21,113 nt of DNA from Bacteroidota bacterium. GTDB taxonomy: Bacteria > Bacteroidota > Ignavibacteria > SZUA-365. The notes under the pieces are model-generated. The model was not told the DNA's origin. It searched no databases and saw only the letters and a program-made list of their open reading frames with translations. The position numbers and the translations under genes are program-made. This document shows positions 20,106 through 21,113 of the stretch, piece after piece (the stretch's first letter is position 1; every line of letters starts with the position of its first letter). Location of the stretch: assembly GCA_018224345.1 (NCBI GenBank), contig JAGTUW010000242.1:1-21113 (forward strand). The letters are read 5' to 3'.

Positions 20106-21035
20106 ATGCTGAGCATCCGCGACATATCGTACACCTACCACTCCCGGAAAAACGGAGATACCCTTGCTTTGCGGGGCGTGTCCTTCGATGCCGCTGATGG
20201 CGATCTGACCGCCGTGATCGGTGCCAACGGCAGCGGGAAAAGCACGCTGTTCAAAGTCATCACCGGATTGTGCACACCAATGAAAGGCAGTATCAGCCGG
20301 GACGGACAGCCGCATGGGAACACACGCATGGGCGTCGTCTTTCAATCACCCGCGCTGGACAGCTCGCTGACGGTATTCGAAAACCTCGCGCATCATGCCA
20401 TGCTTTATAACAGACGCCTGACAAGGGCGGAATTACCTGAACCCTTGTTCGATACCCTCGATTTGCATGATCGGCTGGATACCCCGGTCGAAGAATTGTC
20501 GGGAGGTTTCCAGCGGCGTGTGGAACTGGCGAAGGCACTGATTACGGAACCGGATCTGCTTGTCCTTGATGAGCCGTTCACCGGCCTCGACCTCCACTCC
20601 CGTGACGGCTTCCTCGCGGCATTGCAGCAGGTCACGACTGCACGTACATTGACGACATTGCTCATTACCCACGACTTCAACGTCGCAACGCAATGTGATC
20701 GCGTCGTTCTGCTCGAAGAAGGCCGTGTCGCCGCAGACGCCCGGCCTGCGGAATTGCTTAAGGAATTCGGCCGCACGGTTGTGATAATCCGAGGGAAGGA
20801 GCTTGACGAGATCGCCCGGCGTGTACATGCTGCAAGCGATATCCGCACAGTATCACTCTCAGCGGATGCGCTCCTGCTCAGGAATACGTCGCTGCAGGAA
20901 GTGCTCATGATTATCGATGAGCGGGACGCACGCATCAACGATATCGAAGCACGCCGGCCTACACTCGAGGACTATTTTACCGCCCGTGCGGTAACGACCG
21001 CGCAGCCCCTGACACAGGAACTGGTGACGATATGA
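20106..21035 (+). CDS. ABC transporter ATP-binding protein (ABC-2 exporter type)
   Basis: 309 residues from ATG 20106. The frame extends upstream to 20061, but that part overlaps the subunit IV end, and MLSIRDISYTY is the normal start. All nucleotide-binding motifs are present: Walker A GANGSGKS (39-46), Q-loop Gln80, signature LSGGF (131-135), Walker B LLVLDE (151-156), D-loop GLD and H-loop His189 (ITHD). The ~100 residues after the ATPase core (family DrrA/NatA/CcmA-like) end in PTLEDYFTARA, typical of ABC-2 exporter ATPases. It lies 7 nt after subunit IV and overlaps the next gene (ATGA), so it belongs to the oxidase operon by position. The substrate is unknown; a role in oxidase or heme/copper maturation is inference. 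Confidence 0.92.
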   Translation: MLSIRDISYTYHSRKNGDTLALRGVSFDAADGDLTAVIGANGSGKSTLFKVITGLCTPMKGSISRDGQPHGNTRMGVVFQSPALDSSLTVFENLAHHAMLYNRRLTRAELPEPLFDTLDLHDRLDTPVEELSGGFQRRVELAKALITEPDLLVLDEPFTGLDLHSRDGFLAALQQVTTARTLTTLLITHDFNVATQCDRVVLLEEGRVAADARPAELLKEFGRTVVIIRGKELDEIARRVHAASDIRTVSLSADALLLRNTSLQEVLMIIDERDARINDIEARRPTLEDYFTARAVTTAQPLTQELVTI

Positions 21036-21113
21036 CGGCTCTGCTGCTTCCGACATACAGTCTCTGGACCCGCGACCTCAAACATTTCATCCGTCGGCGC
21101 AGCCGTGTTATCG
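21032..21113 (+). CDS. ABC-2 type transporter permease, N-terminal fragment
   Basis: ATG 21032 overlaps the ATPase stop (ATGA), and the frame is open to the end of the window, giving 27 residues: MTALLLPTYSLW, then TRDLKHFIRRRSRVI. The short cytoplasmic start followed by W-x-R-D-L-x-x-F-x-R-x-R-S-R is typical of ABC-2 permeases paired with DrrA/NatA-type ATPases, just before the first membrane helix. Most of the gene lies beyond the window. Confidence 0.75.
   Translation, partial: MTALLLPTYSLWTRDLKHFIRRRSRVI

Overview
The window comes from a bacterium that respires aerobically and has a type IX secretion (T9SS) pathway. The evidence is a giant secreted protein ending in an NPFNP...GMYLYR...MMLAK sorting domain, the remnant of a second such gene, a DUF6132-type small protein, and an A2-type cytochrome c oxidase with a separate lipoprotein cytochrome c. 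Base composition is moderately GC-rich. Together these point to the Bacteroidota/Chlorobiota (FCB) side, plausibly an Ignavibacteria/Kapabacteria-like lineage. That placement is inference from gene content; no taxonomic marker is present.

Layout, all genes on the + strand unless stated. (1) 1-2549: the end of a complex I operon, nuoD (partial)-nuoE-nuoF, closed by a perfect 9-bp hairpin plus T-tract; nuoG is not next. (2) 2574-3920: a pyrimidine-nucleoside (thymidine) phosphorylase whose start lies only 24 nt after that terminator. (3) 4070-9346: a 1758-residue secreted protein made of a signal peptide, a von Willebrand A domain, a cohesin-like domain, nine ~120-residue Cys-bearing repeats, a second cohesin-like domain and a T9SS sorting domain. 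A terminator-like structure follows. (4) 9493-10212: a YgjP/DUF45 metallopeptidase. (5) 10213-10461: non-coding, with an imperfect inverted repeat. (6) 10462-11282: an ECF sigma factor interrupted by an in-frame amber codon, overlapping a zinc-finger anti-sigma gene. (7) 11446-11999: a DUF302 gene overlapping a 56-codon DUF6132-like gene. (8) 12000-12500, minus strand: a decayed T9SS cargo gene (signal peptide and sorting tail in different frames) and an unassigned ORF. (9) 12577-13509: a ferredoxin-domain protein, followed by a 21-bp-period tandem repeat and an AT-rich intergenic region ending in a strong promoter-like sequence. (10) 13936-20098: the oxidase operon, in the order cytochrome c, coxB, coxA, ctaA, ctaB, coxC, subunit IV. 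(11) 20106-21113: an ABC exporter ATPase and the start of its ABC-2 permease, with no gap after the oxidase genes.

Functionally, the two ends of the window encode the entry and exit of an aerobic respiratory chain: NADH oxidation by complex I, and oxygen reduction by an aa3-type oxidase together with its heme A synthesis enzymes. The middle is accessory: cell-surface or secreted proteins, a damaged sigma/anti-sigma switch, and small redox-type proteins. The most notable items are the repeat architecture of the giant vWA protein, the amber codon in the sigma gene, the collapsed T9SS gene, the 21-bp minisatellite at the end of the ferredoxin gene, and the exporter attached to the oxidase operon.
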